Positions 1 to 9,071 of a DNA stretch of 64,000 bases are shown here, piece after piece. The stretch comes from Christiangramia crocea (lineage in GTDB: Bacteria > Bacteroidota > Bacteroidia > Flavobacteriales > Flavobacteriaceae), in assembly GCF_022410465.1 (NCBI RefSeq), contig NZ_JAJSON010000016.1, positions 248,001-312,000 on the forward strand, read 5' to 3'. The position numbers were made by a program, and so were the translations under genes. The first letter of the stretch is position 1, and every line of letters starts with the position of its first letter. Under the pieces are notes generated by a model. That model saw nothing but the letters and a program-made list of their open reading frames with translations. It made no database searches and was not told the DNA's origin.

Positions 1-965
1 GCCGACTGGAGAATCGCATCCAGTTCAAAAATATTATCGCGCTTGCCTCGTGAAGGTGAAAAAACAAAGCCTTCGAGTATCAGAAACCTGTTATTAGCCT
101 CGTCCTTAATCGCATAATTCACAAAAGGACCGGCCATAAAAGCATTTTGTACTTCCCATGTACCTCTTGTTTCATAAGCAAACTTTCCATCTATTTTGGT
201 TTCGAATAGATAGGGTGCATAAGCCTTTTCGGTGATCATATAAGAACCTTCAACAGGTCCCGGGATTTGTACCTTCCCTATGGAATCCCTCATTTTAGTA
301 ATATTTGCAATAACGCTGGAATCATTTTCTATCTTGCTTATTGGCACCTCATAAACAAGGATTTCCATATTCCCTTTTGGGATCTCTTTTCTTATCCAGA
401 CAAAATCATCTTCTTCCTTGGCGTACCGGTAGGCAGAAGGAAAATTAAGTTTAAGCCCAAATTTCTCCTGAAGAGACTCATCCTTTTTTAGAGACTTCCT
501 TATTCTACGCTGTTTTTCTTTTAGTTCGGTCTTTTTCAGGATCTTGATAATAGAATCAGATTGATTATTGATCACATCTATAATTTCTTCTGAACCACTA
601 CCCTGTAACACAATTCCGGTTTGAGGTCTTGCGAATTCATCTGAAATAAGATCCATTCCTTTTTGGCCTTCTTCTATCTTTAAGAAGATGCGGCTATTTC
701 TCACGAATCCTGTGAATGTTTCCGGCGGAATCTGACTTAAACTAAATAAAGGTTCATCCTGTGGAAGTCCGTCTACCGGGGCGGCCAGGTTATCCCGAAT
801 AGCTTCTCCTACTTCTCCTTCCCAAAGGTCATTTTCTATTACTACTGTTAACTGGTTAATATTTCCCGAAGAATCGCTTAGAATGCGGTCATTGCGATTG
901 CGTTTTTCATTATTACAGGAAATCAATACAATAAGGATGGCTAGCAGGCTTAAGCTACGTTTCAT
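1..965 (-). CDS. DUF4837 family lipoprotein (partial, 3' end outside window)
   Basis: The reading frame is open from an ATG at 965 to the left edge, so only the N-terminal 321 or so residues are seen. The protein begins with a lipoprotein signal (hydrophobic stretch ending LIVLISC, Cys17 as the lipidation site), so it should sit in the periplasm or on the outer membrane. The rest matches the DUF4837 family of Bacteroidota lipoproteins as I remember it, with no known activity. It lies 22 bp downstream of the lytic transglycosylase gene on the same strand, so the two are probably co-transcribed. The family call is from recognition of the overall sequence, not from a catalytic motif. Confidence 0.75.
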   Translation of the reverse strand, partial: MKRSLSLLAILIVLISCNNEKRNRNDRILSDSSGNINQLTVVIENDLWEGEVGEAIRDNLAAPVDGLPQDEPLFSLSQIPPETFTGFVRNSRIFLKIEEGQKGMDLISDEFARPQTGIVLQGSGSEEIIDVINNQSDSIIKILKKTELKEKQRRIRKSLKKDESLQEKFGLKLNFPSAYRYAKEEDDFVWIRKEIPKGNMEILVYEVPISKIENDSSVIANITKMRDSIGKVQIPGPVEGSYMITEKAYAPYLFETKIDGKFAYETRGTWEVQNAFMAGPFVNYAIKDEANNRFLILEGFVFSPSRGKRDNIFELDAILQS

Positions 966-987
966 TTTTTCGGTTTTGATTATAATC

Positions 988-2574
988 TTAGCCCTTAGAA
1001 ACCTTGAGTTTCATACCAGGTTTAAGACTATTTGTGTTCATATCATTCCAGACCCTCAAATTTTGTACCGTAACACCTGGAAACTTTTTCGAAATACTCC
1101 AAAGGGAATCCCCTTTTCTCACGGTATATACTTTAGGATTTGAGCTTTTGTCTGATTTTGAAGAATTTTCGTTTGATACAACATCTACCGGTTTTCTAGG
1201 ATATATAGTAAGATACTGGCCTATCCTGATATTATTACTTCTAAGGTTATTCCATCGTTTGATACTACTCACGCCTACTCCATATCTTTCTGCAATTTTT
1301 CCAAGAAAATCCCCTTTTCTTACCCTGTACCTAATTCGATCTTCCGTTTCAACATACCGTGGCAGTTTCTCCTTCTCCTCCTTTAGTTCGTTTTCAGCAA
1401 AATTATAAATGGCATTTTCATTATTCACAAACTTCCCAACAGCAACTTTAGGCAGTCTAAGGCTGTACTTCTCATCATCTACAAAAGGAATAATATTTAG
1501 TTTATAACTGGGGTTCAGGAACCGAAGCATTTCATCGTCAACCCCCGTAACTTTTGAAATTTGATCAAAAGTAAGAAGTTGTTTAACCTGAACAGTATCG
1601 GTTTCAAAATAAACAACATCAGGTCTTTTAGGCTGGAATTTGTGTTCGTCAGCATACTCAAACAGATAAAGCGTGGCCAGGAAGGCAGGAACATAACCAG
1701 CAGTTTCACGTGGAAGATATCTTCGTAGATGCCAGTAATCGGTCGCACCGCCACTTCTTCTTATCGCTTTGGAGACATTGCCCGGACCGGAATTATATGA
1801 AGCCAGAACGAGATCCCAGTCGCCAAACACTTTATAAAGACTTGCAAGGTACTGAGCAGCAGCCTCAGTAGATCTGGCCGGATCCATACGTTCATCTACG
1901 TAAGAGCTCACATCCAGCCCATGCATCTTTCCGGTGGTAAACATAAATTGCCATAGACCCGTAGCCCCTACCCTGGACTTTGCCCTTGGATTAAGCGCCG
2001 ACTCAACTATGGAGAGATATTTGATCTCCAGTGGTATGTCGTATTTATCAAGTTCCTGTTCAAACAGGGGGAAATAATAGCTACTTAAAGCCATAAGGCG
2101 TTCCATGCCCTGCTTGTTCCTCTTTAGATAAGACTTTATAACACTTTCCAGTATGGGATTGTATTCTATATTGAAGGGTGTTCTGGCATTCAGTCTGGCC
2201 AGCCTGGCTTTAAGAGTATCGGTAGGTAGCTCGTCATATACCACCTCCTCATAGTCCTGTTCATGAATGCTTTTCTGCATGGTCTCAAACAAGTCTGAAT
2301 TAGTCAGCTCCAGTTTCCATAAGGAATCTATGGTCCTGGCCTTTGGAAGATCTTTTAAAGCTACCTTAGAAGAATCTCTTATTGCCGCAGAAATAGGCAA
2401 TTTATCCCTGAACTCAGGATCTGGCTGGGCAAGTTTAATATTTGTGTTGTCCCCTTTCTGAAAGATCTGAACCCTGAAATTCGCTTTCTCTACCCGTTCA
2501 TTTGTCTCTTTCTCCTGTGCGAAGCCCGTCAGTCCAGCAAGGAACACCAACATTAAAAATTTTCGTTTCAGCAT
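988..2574 (-). CDS. MltD-like lytic transglycosylase with SLT and two LysM domains
   Basis: Exported murein hydrolase expected to cut the MurNAc-GlcNAc bond and leave 1,6-anhydro ends. Residues 1-20 form a signal peptide ending in GFAQ. The SLT (goose-lysozyme-like) domain covers about 165-290, with the catalytic Glu in IVESALNP (Glu191), the GATGLWQF motif at 203-210 and the later ASYNSGPGNV segment. Two LysM peptidoglycan-binding repeats (each starting VRKGD) lie near 415-460 and 483-527. The order SLT then LysM-LysM is that of MltD. The ATG at 2574 opens directly onto the signal peptide. It precedes the DUF4837 lipoprotein gene by 22 bp. Confidence 0.9.
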   Translation of the reverse strand: MLKRKFLMLVFLAGLTGFAQEKETNERVEKANFRVQIFQKGDNTNIKLAQPDPEFRDKLPISAAIRDSSKVALKDLPKARTIDSLWKLELTNSDLFETMQKSIHEQDYEEVVYDELPTDTLKARLARLNARTPFNIEYNPILESVIKSYLKRNKQGMERLMALSSYYFPLFEQELDKYDIPLEIKYLSIVESALNPRAKSRVGATGLWQFMFTTGKMHGLDVSSYVDERMDPARSTEAAAQYLASLYKVFGDWDLVLASYNSGPGNVSKAIRRSGGATDYWHLRRYLPRETAGYVPAFLATLYLFEYADEHKFQPKRPDVVYFETDTVQVKQLLTFDQISKVTGVDDEMLRFLNPSYKLNIIPFVDDEKYSLRLPKVAVGKFVNNENAIYNFAENELKEEKEKLPRYVETEDRIRYRVRKGDFLGKIAERYGVGVSSIKRWNNLRSNNIRIGQYLTIYPRKPVDVVSNENSSKSDKSSNPKVYTVRKGDSLWSISKKFPGVTVQNLRVWNDMNTNSLKPGMKLKVSKG

Positions 2575-2624
2575 AAATTCATTTTACAATAACGAACGAA
2601 AAAACAACAAACTTCGTACCTCTT

Positions 2625-3809
2625 TTACTTGTTAATTGCCTCAATACCCGGTAAAGATTTTCCTTCAAGCATTTCAAGCATAGCTCCACCACCGGTAGAA
2701 ACATAACTCACCTTGTCTTCAAACCCGAATTTTTTAACGGCTGCCACAGAATCTCCACCACCTACAAGGGAGAATGCCCCATTTTTAGTAGCCTCGGCTA
2801 TCGCCTCTCCTAACTCTATAGTTCCTTTTGCAAAAGTATCCATTTCGAATACTCCTAAAGGACCATTCCAAAGAATTATTCTGGAATCCTTTATCACTCT
2901 GGCAAAGTTCTGAATGGTTTCTGGGCCTACATCAAGTCCCATCCAGCCATCAGGAATATTATCTACACTTTCTGTTTGTGTACTTGCCTGTTCTGAGAAG
3001 CTGTCGGCAATCACAGAATCTACGGGAAGGTGAACCTCCACGCCTTTTTCCTTGGCTTTTTTAAGAATTTCAAGAGCAAGTTCCTGTTTATCTTCTTCAA
3101 CAAGAGAATTTCCTATCTTCCCTCCCTGAGCCTTAATAAAAGTATAGGTCATTCCACCACCAATGATAAGATGGTCAATCTTATCAAGAATATTGTCAAT
3201 AACGGTTATTTTTGTAGAAACCTTTGCCCCACCAAGAACAGCAGTCACAGGCTTTTCCTTACTATGAAGAACCTTATCCAGACTCTTTATCTCTTTAGCT
3301 AACAGGTAACCAAAGCATTTATCTTCAAAAAATTTGGCGACAACTGTTGTTGAAGCGTGTGCCCTGTGAGCGGTACCAAAAGCATCATTCACATAAATAT
3401 CCCCCAGTCTGGAAAGTTTTTTGGCAAAATCTTCATCTCCCTCTTTTTCTTCATCATGAAAACGAAGATTTTCTATTAATAGGATCTCACCTGGCTGAAG
3501 ATTATTTGCCGCATTTTCAACATCTTCACCAATACAGTCCTCAACGAATTTCACTTCTACTCCAATGACCTCGGAAACCTTATCTACAATATGCTGAAGA
3601 GAGTATTTACTTTCTTTTCCCTTGGGTCTTCCAAGGTGTGACATTAGAACAACACTTCCTCCATCTTCAAGGATTTTAATAATTGTTGGCTTTGCTGCTT
3701 CGATGCGGTTTGCATCACTCACTTCCATCTCTTCATTTAGCGGAACATTAAAATCCACTCTTATTAATGCCCTTTTATTATTAAAATTGTAATCGTCTAT
3801 TGTTTTCAT
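2625..3809 (-). CDS. pgk: Phosphoglycerate kinase
   Basis: Glycolytic enzyme transferring phosphate from 1,3-bisphosphoglycerate to ADP, cytosolic. The 394-residue length is standard. Visible signatures are RVDFNVPLN near residue 17-25 (substrate-binding loop), SHLGRPKGK, the [14 protein letters not shown] segment, the hinge and nucleotide-binding GGAKVSTKI, and the C-terminal [13 protein letters not shown] and STGGGAMLE glycine-rich loops that bind ATP. The start is the ATG at 3809, 68 bp from the divergent holB gene. It appears to be transcribed alone or with the downstream transglycosylase (50-bp gap). Confidence 0.98.
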   Translation of the reverse strand: MKTIDDYNFNNKRALIRVDFNVPLNEEMEVSDANRIEAAKPTIIKILEDGGSVVLMSHLGRPKGKESKYSLQHIVDKVSEVIGVEVKFVEDCIGEDVENAANNLQPGEILLIENLRFHDEEKEGDEDFAKKLSRLGDIYVNDAFGTAHRAHASTTVVAKFFEDKCFGYLLAKEIKSLDKVLHSKEKPVTAVLGGAKVSTKITVIDNILDKIDHLIIGGGMTYTFIKAQGGKIGNSLVEEDKQELALEILKKAKEKGVEVHLPVDSVIADSFSEQASTQTESVDNIPDGWMGLDVGPETIQNFARVIKDSRIILWNGPLGVFEMDTFAKGTIELGEAIAEATKNGAFSLVGGGDSVAAVKKFGFEDKVSYVSTGGGAMLEMLEGKSLPGIEAINK

Positions 3810-3866
3810 AGGTTTGCTTTCTTACAAATATAAATTTTTCCGAAGATAATAAAGCCTATATAATTT

Positions 3867-3874
3867 TATATTTG
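3867..3874 (+). promoter_or_regulatory. Promoter -7 element TATATTTG immediately before holB
   Basis: The octamer matches the Bacteroidota -7 consensus TAnnTTTG and ends only 3 bp before the holB ATG. Transcription would then start at or within a few bases of the start codon, implying a leaderless or nearly leaderless mRNA. No clear TTG/TTTG -33 element is seen at the usual distance. Confidence 0.45.
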
Positions 3875-3877
3875 CCT

Positions 3878-5035
3878 ATGCTTTTTAATGATGTAATTGG
3901 CCTTCCGCATATAAAAAATCACCTCACGACTACGGCCGACAGAAAGAGGATCCCTCATGCACAACTTTTTACGGGAAATCCGGGAAGTGGTACTCTGCCT
4001 ATGGCGATAGCTTATGCCCGGTATATTTTATGTAAAAATTCAGGAGGTGAAAATAATAACGAAGAGACTCGAAGCTGTAATATGAAGTTTCGAAACTTCT
4101 CACATCCAGATCTTCATTTTGCCTTTCCGGTTGCTACCAATGACAAAATAAAAAGCCACCCTGTTTCTTCCCATTTTCTTGAAGAATGGAGAACTTTTTT
4201 GAAAGTAAATCCATATGGCAGTTTATATGACTGGTATCAGAGTTTGGGAATTGAGAATAAACAGGGTCGTATCGGGGTAGACGAAGCACAGGATATCGTT
4301 AAATCTTTATCGCTTAAAGCCTATGAGGGTGGCTTCAAGGTAATGATCATCTGGATGGCCGAAAAGATGAATATGGAAGCTGCCAACAAATTGCTGAAAT
4401 TGATTGAAGAACCACCGAATAATACTGTTTTTCTCTTAATAGCAGAAAACGAGGAGCAGCTCATTCAGACCATAAAATCCCGATGCCAGAGCCTGCATTT
4501 CCCTCCTTTAAGCGAGGCTGATATTGCTGAAGCGCTGGCTAAAAAAGAGAGTTGCGACCCGTCTCTGGCCAGAAAAATAGCTCATCAGGCCGGGGGCAGT
4601 TATACCAAAGCCCTGCATATTCTGCAGAAGAATGCGGGGGACGAACAATTTGAGGCGTGGTTCATAAGTTGGGTAAGAAGTGCCTTTAAGGCCAAAGGCA
4701 ATAAATCCACAGTGCTTGAGCTTATTTCCTGGAGTGAAGAAATCGCCGCGCTTGGACGGGAAACTCAAAAAAGCTTTCTTTTATACTGTATAGATTTTTT
4801 CAGGCAGTCACTTTTAATGAACTATAAAACCAGTAACCTGGTATACTTGGAGCCAACTGCTGAAAATTTCAAACTTGAGAACTTTGCTCCTTTTGTTCAT
4901 GGGAATAACATCATGGAAATTACAGAAGCACTCGAAAATGCCATCTATCACATAGAGCGTAATGGAAATGCAAAAATAATTCTGACCGACCTGTCAATTA
5001 AACTAACCCGATTTTTACATAAAAAAGCCGCTTAA
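3878..5035 (+). CDS. holB: DNA polymerase III clamp-loader subunit delta'
   Basis: AAA+ clamp-loader subunit of the replicative polymerase. The start is placed at the ATG 3878 (MLFNDVIGLP); a TTG two codons upstream lies inside a promoter-like element. The P-loop position reads GNPGSGTLP, without the Lys needed for ATP hydrolysis, as expected for delta'. The SRC motif (IKSRCQ) that contacts the neighbouring ATPase is present near residue 205. The four-Cys zinc module of E. coli delta' is reduced: only two Cys remain (ILCKNS and RSCNMKF). The gene ends 2 bp before the DoxX gene, so the two are co-transcribed. Confidence 0.93.
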   Translation: MLFNDVIGLPHIKNHLTTTADRKRIPHAQLFTGNPGSGTLPMAIAYARYILCKNSGGENNNEETRSCNMKFRNFSHPDLHFAFPVATNDKIKSHPVSSHFLEEWRTFLKVNPYGSLYDWYQSLGIENKQGRIGVDEAQDIVKSLSLKAYEGGFKVMIIWMAEKMNMEAANKLLKLIEEPPNNTVFLLIAENEEQLIQTIKSRCQSLHFPPLSEADIAEALAKKESCDPSLARKIAHQAGGSYTKALHILQKNAGDEQFEAWFISWVRSAFKAKGNKSTVLELISWSEEIAALGRETQKSFLLYCIDFFRQSLLMNYKTSNLVYLEPTAENFKLENFAPFVHGNNIMEITEALENAIYHIERNGNAKIILTDLSIKLTRFLHKKAA

Positions 5036-5037
5036 CC

Positions 5038-5433
5038 ATGCAAAACCTAACGACTAATATCACTGAAATTCTGATCTTATTATTTATTCTGATCACCTTT
5101 ATGCAGTCTGGTATAGATAAAGCTGCCGACTGGAAGGGAAATACAGGGTGGCTTAAGGAACATTTCTCTGGTACTTTTTTAGGAGGAACGGTTCCACTGA
5201 TGGTTGCGATAGTAATGATACTGGAAATCATAACCGGATTTCTGGCTATCCTGGGTATAATCTGGTTACTGGCTTATGATGCATCAGCCTGGGCTTTGTA
5301 TGCTTGCGTACTATCCTGCATCACCTTATTAATGTTGCTTTTTGGACAGCGCATTGCTAAAGATTATGCCGGTGCATTTACCTTGACCGGGTATTTTATA
5401 GTATGTATTTTTGGTGTCTATATACTAAGTTAA
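5038..5433 (+). CDS. DoxX family membrane protein
   Basis: Small inner-membrane protein of 131 residues with four predicted hydrophobic segments (about 9-28, 56-76, 79-99 and 108-130), the usual DoxX length and topology. The first segment is followed by MQSGIDKAADWKGN, and the GxxxL/EIITGFLAILG region is typical of the family. The function is unknown; homologues have been linked to quinone or thiol redox processes. The ATG lies 2 bp after the holB stop codon, so translation is probably coupled. A strong hairpin terminator follows at 5451. Confidence 0.82.
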   Translation: MQNLTTNITEILILLFILITFMQSGIDKAADWKGNTGWLKEHFSGTFLGGTVPLMVAIVMILEIITGFLAILGIIWLLAYDASAWALYACVLSCITLLMLLFGQRIAKDYAGAFTLTGYFIVCIFGVYILS

Positions 5434-5450
5434 GTAAGACCAGTACCAAC

Positions 5451-5486
5451 AAAAAAAGCTTCAGAAATTTCTGAAGCTTTTTTTAT
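5451..5486. terminator. Bidirectional intrinsic terminator between doxX and ompH genes
   Basis: A near-perfect inverted repeat (arms AAAGCTTCAG and CTGAAGCTTT around an AAATTT centre) is flanked by an A-run on the left and a T-run on the right, so it can stop both converging transcripts. Confidence 0.88.
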
Positions 5487-5501
5487 AGAATTACTTTCTA
5501 T

Positions 5502-6065
5502 TTACTCTTCGGTTTCTTCTTCAATTTCTTCCTCTACTTCATCATCAACTTCGCCACCACCGTATTCTTCATTAAGTTCATTTAGGATTTCCTGGGTTAT
5601 ATCCAGACCTTCTTCAGCATACATAATATTGGCGCTTTCATTTGAGCCAAAAATGTAAGTGTAATTATTCTCCTCTCCATAAGCTTTCACATAATCCTTA
5701 ACCTTGTTTACAAGAGAATCCATCACAACATTGCTCTCTTCTCTTAGTCGATTGCTTTGCATTTGCTGTTGTTGCTGAATCATTTGTTGTTTCTGCATCA
5801 ATTCTCTTTCTTTCTCCTGGCGAGCAGACTGAGACATTGAGTTCATTTGAGACTGGTATTCCTGTACCTCCTGCTGGAAGACACGGGCTACAGAATCCAG
5901 TTGTTGTCTAACAGAATCTGATTTAGAAGTGAATTCAGCTTCCACCTCTTTCATCTCCTTATATTCCTGAATTAAAACCGTGGTATCCACATAAGCAGTT
6001 TTTTGCTCATTACATGAAACCAACATAATTGCAACTGCGGCAATTCCAATAAATCTTTTAATCAT
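5502..6065 (-). CDS. Skp/OmpH-like periplasmic chaperone, predicted lipoprotein
   Basis: A 187-residue OmpH/Skp-type protein. The N-terminus carries a lipobox (MLVSC, Cys18), so it is probably anchored to a membrane, unlike soluble E. coli Skp. The YVDTTVLIQEY segment corresponds to the start of the Skp core. Residues about 40-130 form a long Gln- and Glu-rich helix predicted to be the coiled-coil tentacle, and the NYTYIFGSNESANIMYAEEGLDIT segment is the typical beta-strand end. The last 25 residues are almost all Glu/Asp, an uncommon tail. A promoter element lies at 6085-6092. Confidence 0.85.
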   Translation of the reverse strand: MIKRFIGIAAVAIMLVSCNEQKTAYVDTTVLIQEYKEMKEVEAEFTSKSDSVRQQLDSVARVFQQEVQEYQSQMNSMSQSARQEKERELMQKQQMIQQQQQMQSNRLREESNVVMDSLVNKVKDYVKAYGEENNYTYIFGSNESANIMYAEEGLDITQEILNELNEEYGGGEVDDEVEEEIEEETEE

Positions 6066-6084
6066 AATTTGTCATTTTGAATGG

Positions 6085-6092
6085 CAAATGTA
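6085..6092 (-). promoter_or_regulatory. Promoter -7 element of the OmpH-like gene
   Basis: On the minus strand this reads TACATTTG, a full match to the Bacteroidota -7 consensus TAnnTTTG, 19 bp upstream of the ATG at 6065. An imperfect 27-bp palindrome (ends TTGATTA and TAATCAA) lies further upstream at 6121-6147 and could be an operator, which is only a guess. Confidence 0.5.
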
Positions 6093-6278
6093 AAAACTAT
6101 TTTTTGCACTAAAGCCCTAATTTGATTAATATAAGTATTACTAATCAATAAAAGATTCCAAATAAATATAATTTATTGAAAATCTATTCCATTTTAAGCG
6201 TTTTAAGGCGTTTTTAAATAAACAAAGGGTTATTACTCATTAAAGGGAAGGATATCTCCGTATACTGTCTTATATCGA

Positions 6279-7094
6279 TTATTTAGGCTTTTTCTGAAAG
6301 AAATAAGCAATGGAAGAATACTCTCCGTCCTTTTCAGCTTTTAGATTAGAAATAAGACCGCGCAAAAATGCATTTGCCAGATTTGTATTTCCAGGCATAT
6401 TTTTCTCACTTAACAGACTTACATAAAAGGAATCAAATTTGAGAGGTATTTCCTTCAACAATAAAAAACCCTTTTCTGATAATTTTTGTTGAATACCGGC
6501 TCTGGAAAAATGCCACAGGTGTCTGGGAACATCCCAGGCCGCCCAATTGTGATTATAATATTTACAATCATAAGAATTGAAATTAGGGACCGCTATAACC
6601 AATATTCCATTTTCCCTGAGCAGATCATAAAACTGATCTATTTTCTTTTCATAATCTGGAATATGTTCCAGAACATGCCAAAGACTAATCACATCATATT
6701 TACTGTCCCTGATCAAGGAAAGGTCAGACTTTAAATCGAGTCCTTTTAAGATGGCCAGATCTCTTGCAATTCTATTTGGTTCCACTCCTTCTACTTTCCA
6801 AAGAAAGGAGTTCATCTTATTCAGAAATTCACCAGTTCCCGCTCCAACATCTAAAATATTTCCCTGCTTAATTTCACTTCTTATCCATTTAGCTTTTTGA
6901 GAAAGCATATGGGATTTCACCCCCTGATAAATTTTATCCCAAAGACTTTTTGAAGAATCCCGGTGAGAAATATATTCCTCACTTTCATAATAATTTTCCA
7001 GTTCATCGGGAACAGGATGAGTTTTTAAAATACCCGGTTCGTGAGATAAAATTTCAAATTTTTCCCCGCTAACCAAATGATCTTTACAAATCAT
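6279..7094 (-). CDS. Class I SAM-dependent methyltransferase
   Basis: Cytosolic methyltransferase of the Methyltransf_23 type, substrate unknown. Motif I is ILDVGAGTGEFL (SAM-binding glycines), followed by an acidic EGVEPN end of strand 2, DVISLWHVLEHI as motif post-I/II, and LRENGILVIAVPNF as motif III. The N-terminal part (CKDHLVSGEKFEI) resembles a family that carries a short domain before the Rossmann fold. I place the start at the ATG 7094 because an AGGA-rich ribosome-binding site lies just upstream; an in-frame TTG at 7142 would add 16 residues. parS site 1 lies 63 bp upstream of this start. Confidence 0.85.
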   Translation of the reverse strand: MICKDHLVSGEKFEILSHEPGILKTHPVPDELENYYESEEYISHRDSSKSLWDKIYQGVKSHMLSQKAKWIRSEIKQGNILDVGAGTGEFLNKMNSFLWKVEGVEPNRIARDLAILKGLDLKSDLSLIRDSKYDVISLWHVLEHIPDYEKKIDQFYDLLRENGILVIAVPNFNSYDCKYYNHNWAAWDVPRHLWHFSRAGIQQKLSEKGFLLLKEIPLKFDSFYVSLLSEKNMPGNTNLANAFLRGLISNLKAEKDGEYSSIAYFFQKKPK

Positions 7095-7157
7095 TTTCTG
7101 ACTTCCTTTTTTCTCCGGATTAATTTTTGTTGTTGTAATCAAAAATAAAAAGTGATT

Positions 7158-7173
7158 TGTTCCACGTGGAACA
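7158..7173. other. parS centromere-like site 1
   Basis: Perfect 16-bp palindrome TGTTCCACGTGGAACA. It fits the broadly conserved ParB-binding consensus TGTTnCACGTGnAACA at every fixed position. It lies in the short gap between the methyltransferase gene and the 3' end of mnmG. A second identical copy is found at 9076-9091, on the other side of mnmG. ParB (Spo0J) is expected to load here and spread for origin segregation; parA/parB themselves are not in the window. Confidence 0.85.
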
Positions 7174-7181
7174 TATATAAT

Positions 7182-9053
7182 TTAGCGACCCATATAAACT
7201 AGTAAAACAGAAATATCGTTCGGACTAACACCGCTAATTCTTGAAGCTTGCGATACGGTAGCGGGTTGAACTTTTTTCAATTTTTCACGAGCCTCGTAGG
7301 ACATGGATTTAATTTTTGCATAATCAAAATTAGAAGGGATACGAATATCCTCAAGGCGATTAAGCTTATCGGCATTATTTTTCTCCTTCTCTATATATCC
7401 CGAATATTTTACCTGGATCTCGGTTTGTTCGATCATTTCCTCGTCAAGTTCTTCCTCTGCGATAAATTCCTCAACACCTGAAAAATTCTTAATATCGTCC
7501 ATGGTGATCTGAGGTCTTGAAAAGACTTTAAAAACTTTATCGCTTTGTTTCATTGGAGAAGAATTCTTTTCCTCCAATACCGGATTCGCTTCCTCAGGAA
7601 CAACGCTAAGATCTTTTAAAAATTGAACAAATTTAAATGACTTCTCTTTTTTCAGATCCATTTTTCTCATTCGTTCTTCTGAAGCAAGCCCTAAACTATA
7701 AGATCTCTCTGTTAACCTAAAATCGGCATTATCCTGCCTTAATAAAGTTCTGTATTCGGCACGGGAAGTAAACATCCTGTAAGGTTCTTCCGTTCCTTTA
7801 GTTATAAGATCATCAATAAGAACTCCTATATAAGCCTCGTTTCTCTTTAGAATAAATTCATCTCTTTCCTGAACTTTCAGGGCAGCATTTATACCTGCCA
7901 TCAATCCCTGGCAAGCCGCTTCTTCGTAACCAGTAGTTCCATTAATTTGTCCGGCAAAATATAAACCCTCAACCAGCTTTGTCTCCAAAGTATGTTTTAA
8001 TTGGGTTGGTGGAAAATAGTCATATTCGATCGCATAGCCAGGTCTGAAGAATTTCACGTTTTCGAAACCATCTACAGATTTTAAGGCTTTAAATTGGACA
8101 TCTTCCGGTAGAGAAGTAGAAAATCCATTCACATATACTTCCACCGTATTCCAGCCTTCAGGTTCAACAAAAAGCTGATGCCTGTCCTTATCTGCAAAAC
8201 GATTTATTTTATCTTCAATAGAAGGGCAATATCGCGGTCCTATGCTTTTAATTCTCCCATTAAACATCGGTGACCTTTCAAAACCCTCCCGTAAAATATC
8301 ATGAACCTCATTAGAGGTATATGTCATATGACAGGACCTTTGTTTTGAAAGCGGCCGGGTTTCATCAGAGAATGAAAATTTACCAGGAATGTCATCACCA
8401 GGTTGCTCGATCATTTTTGAATAGTCCAAAGACCGACCATCAACCCGAGGGGGAGTTCCGGTTTTCATACGCCCTGCCTCAAAACCAACATCGATGAGAT
8501 CCTTTGTGATTCCCGTAGCAGCTCTTTCACCCGCTCTACCACCTCCAAATTGTTTGTCCCCAATATGGATAAGCCCATTTAAAAAGGTTCCGTTAGTACA
8601 GATAACTGTTTTACCTAAAACCTCCAAACCCAGTGAAGTTCGAACACCAACAACCTTATCATTTTTAATAATGAGTCCGGCAACCATTTCCTGGTAAAAA
8701 TCAAGATTTGGAGTCTGCTCAAGCTTCATTCTCCAGTCTTCAGCGAACCTCATCCGGTCACTCTGAACCCGGGGACTCCACATGGCAGGACCCTTTGATT
8801 TGTTAAGCATTTTAAACTGGATAGCACTGGTATCACTAACAATTCCACTGTAACCTCCCATTGCATCAATCTCTCTTACTATCTGCCCTTTCGCAATGCC
8901 CCCCATAGCCGGGTTACAACTCATCTGAGCTATATTCTGGAGATTCATAGTAATAAGAAGTGTCTTGCTACCCATATTTGCAGCCGCAGCCGCAGCCTCA
9001 CTTCCGGCATGCCCTGCTCCAACCACAATTATATCATACTGCTTTTCGAACAT
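7182..9053 (-). CDS. mnmG: tRNA uridine 5-carboxymethylaminomethyl modification enzyme MnmG
   Basis: FAD enzyme that with MnmE adds the carboxymethylaminomethyl group to U34 of several tRNAs. The Rossmann FAD motif GAGHAGSEAA is at residues 11-20, followed by MSCNPAMGGIAKGQIVREIDAMGG, a family signature, and GTFLNGLIHIGDKQFGGGRAGE. The C-terminal helical domain with SYEAREKL and RISGVSPNDISVLLVYM matches family members. The length (623 residues) is standard. The ATG at 9053 is chosen; the codon two upstream is TTG. The gene is bracketed by two parS sites. mnmG (gidA) is near oriC in many bacteria, which makes this context informative. Confidence 0.97.
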   Translation of the reverse strand: MFEKQYDIIVVGAGHAGSEAAAAAANMGSKTLLITMNLQNIAQMSCNPAMGGIAKGQIVREIDAMGGYSGIVSDTSAIQFKMLNKSKGPAMWSPRVQSDRMRFAEDWRMKLEQTPNLDFYQEMVAGLIIKNDKVVGVRTSLGLEVLGKTVICTNGTFLNGLIHIGDKQFGGGRAGERAATGITKDLIDVGFEAGRMKTGTPPRVDGRSLDYSKMIEQPGDDIPGKFSFSDETRPLSKQRSCHMTYTSNEVHDILREGFERSPMFNGRIKSIGPRYCPSIEDKINRFADKDRHQLFVEPEGWNTVEVYVNGFSTSLPEDVQFKALKSVDGFENVKFFRPGYAIEYDYFPPTQLKHTLETKLVEGLYFAGQINGTTGYEEAACQGLMAGINAALKVQERDEFILKRNEAYIGVLIDDLITKGTEEPYRMFTSRAEYRTLLRQDNADFRLTERSYSLGLASEERMRKMDLKKEKSFKFVQFLKDLSVVPEEANPVLEEKNSSPMKQSDKVFKVFSRPQITMDDIKNFSGVEEFIAEEELDEEMIEQTEIQVKYSGYIEKEKNNADKLNRLEDIRIPSNFDYAKIKSMSYEAREKLKKVQPATVSQASRISGVSPNDISVLLVYMGR

Positions 9054-9071
9054 ATCCAATTTAAATTTTGT

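Noticed and set aside
6066-6278. Small gene or RNA in the gap before the OmpH-like gene
   Set aside because: No frame with a credible start and ribosome-binding site and no stable structure; only a promoter element and an imperfect palindrome are seen.
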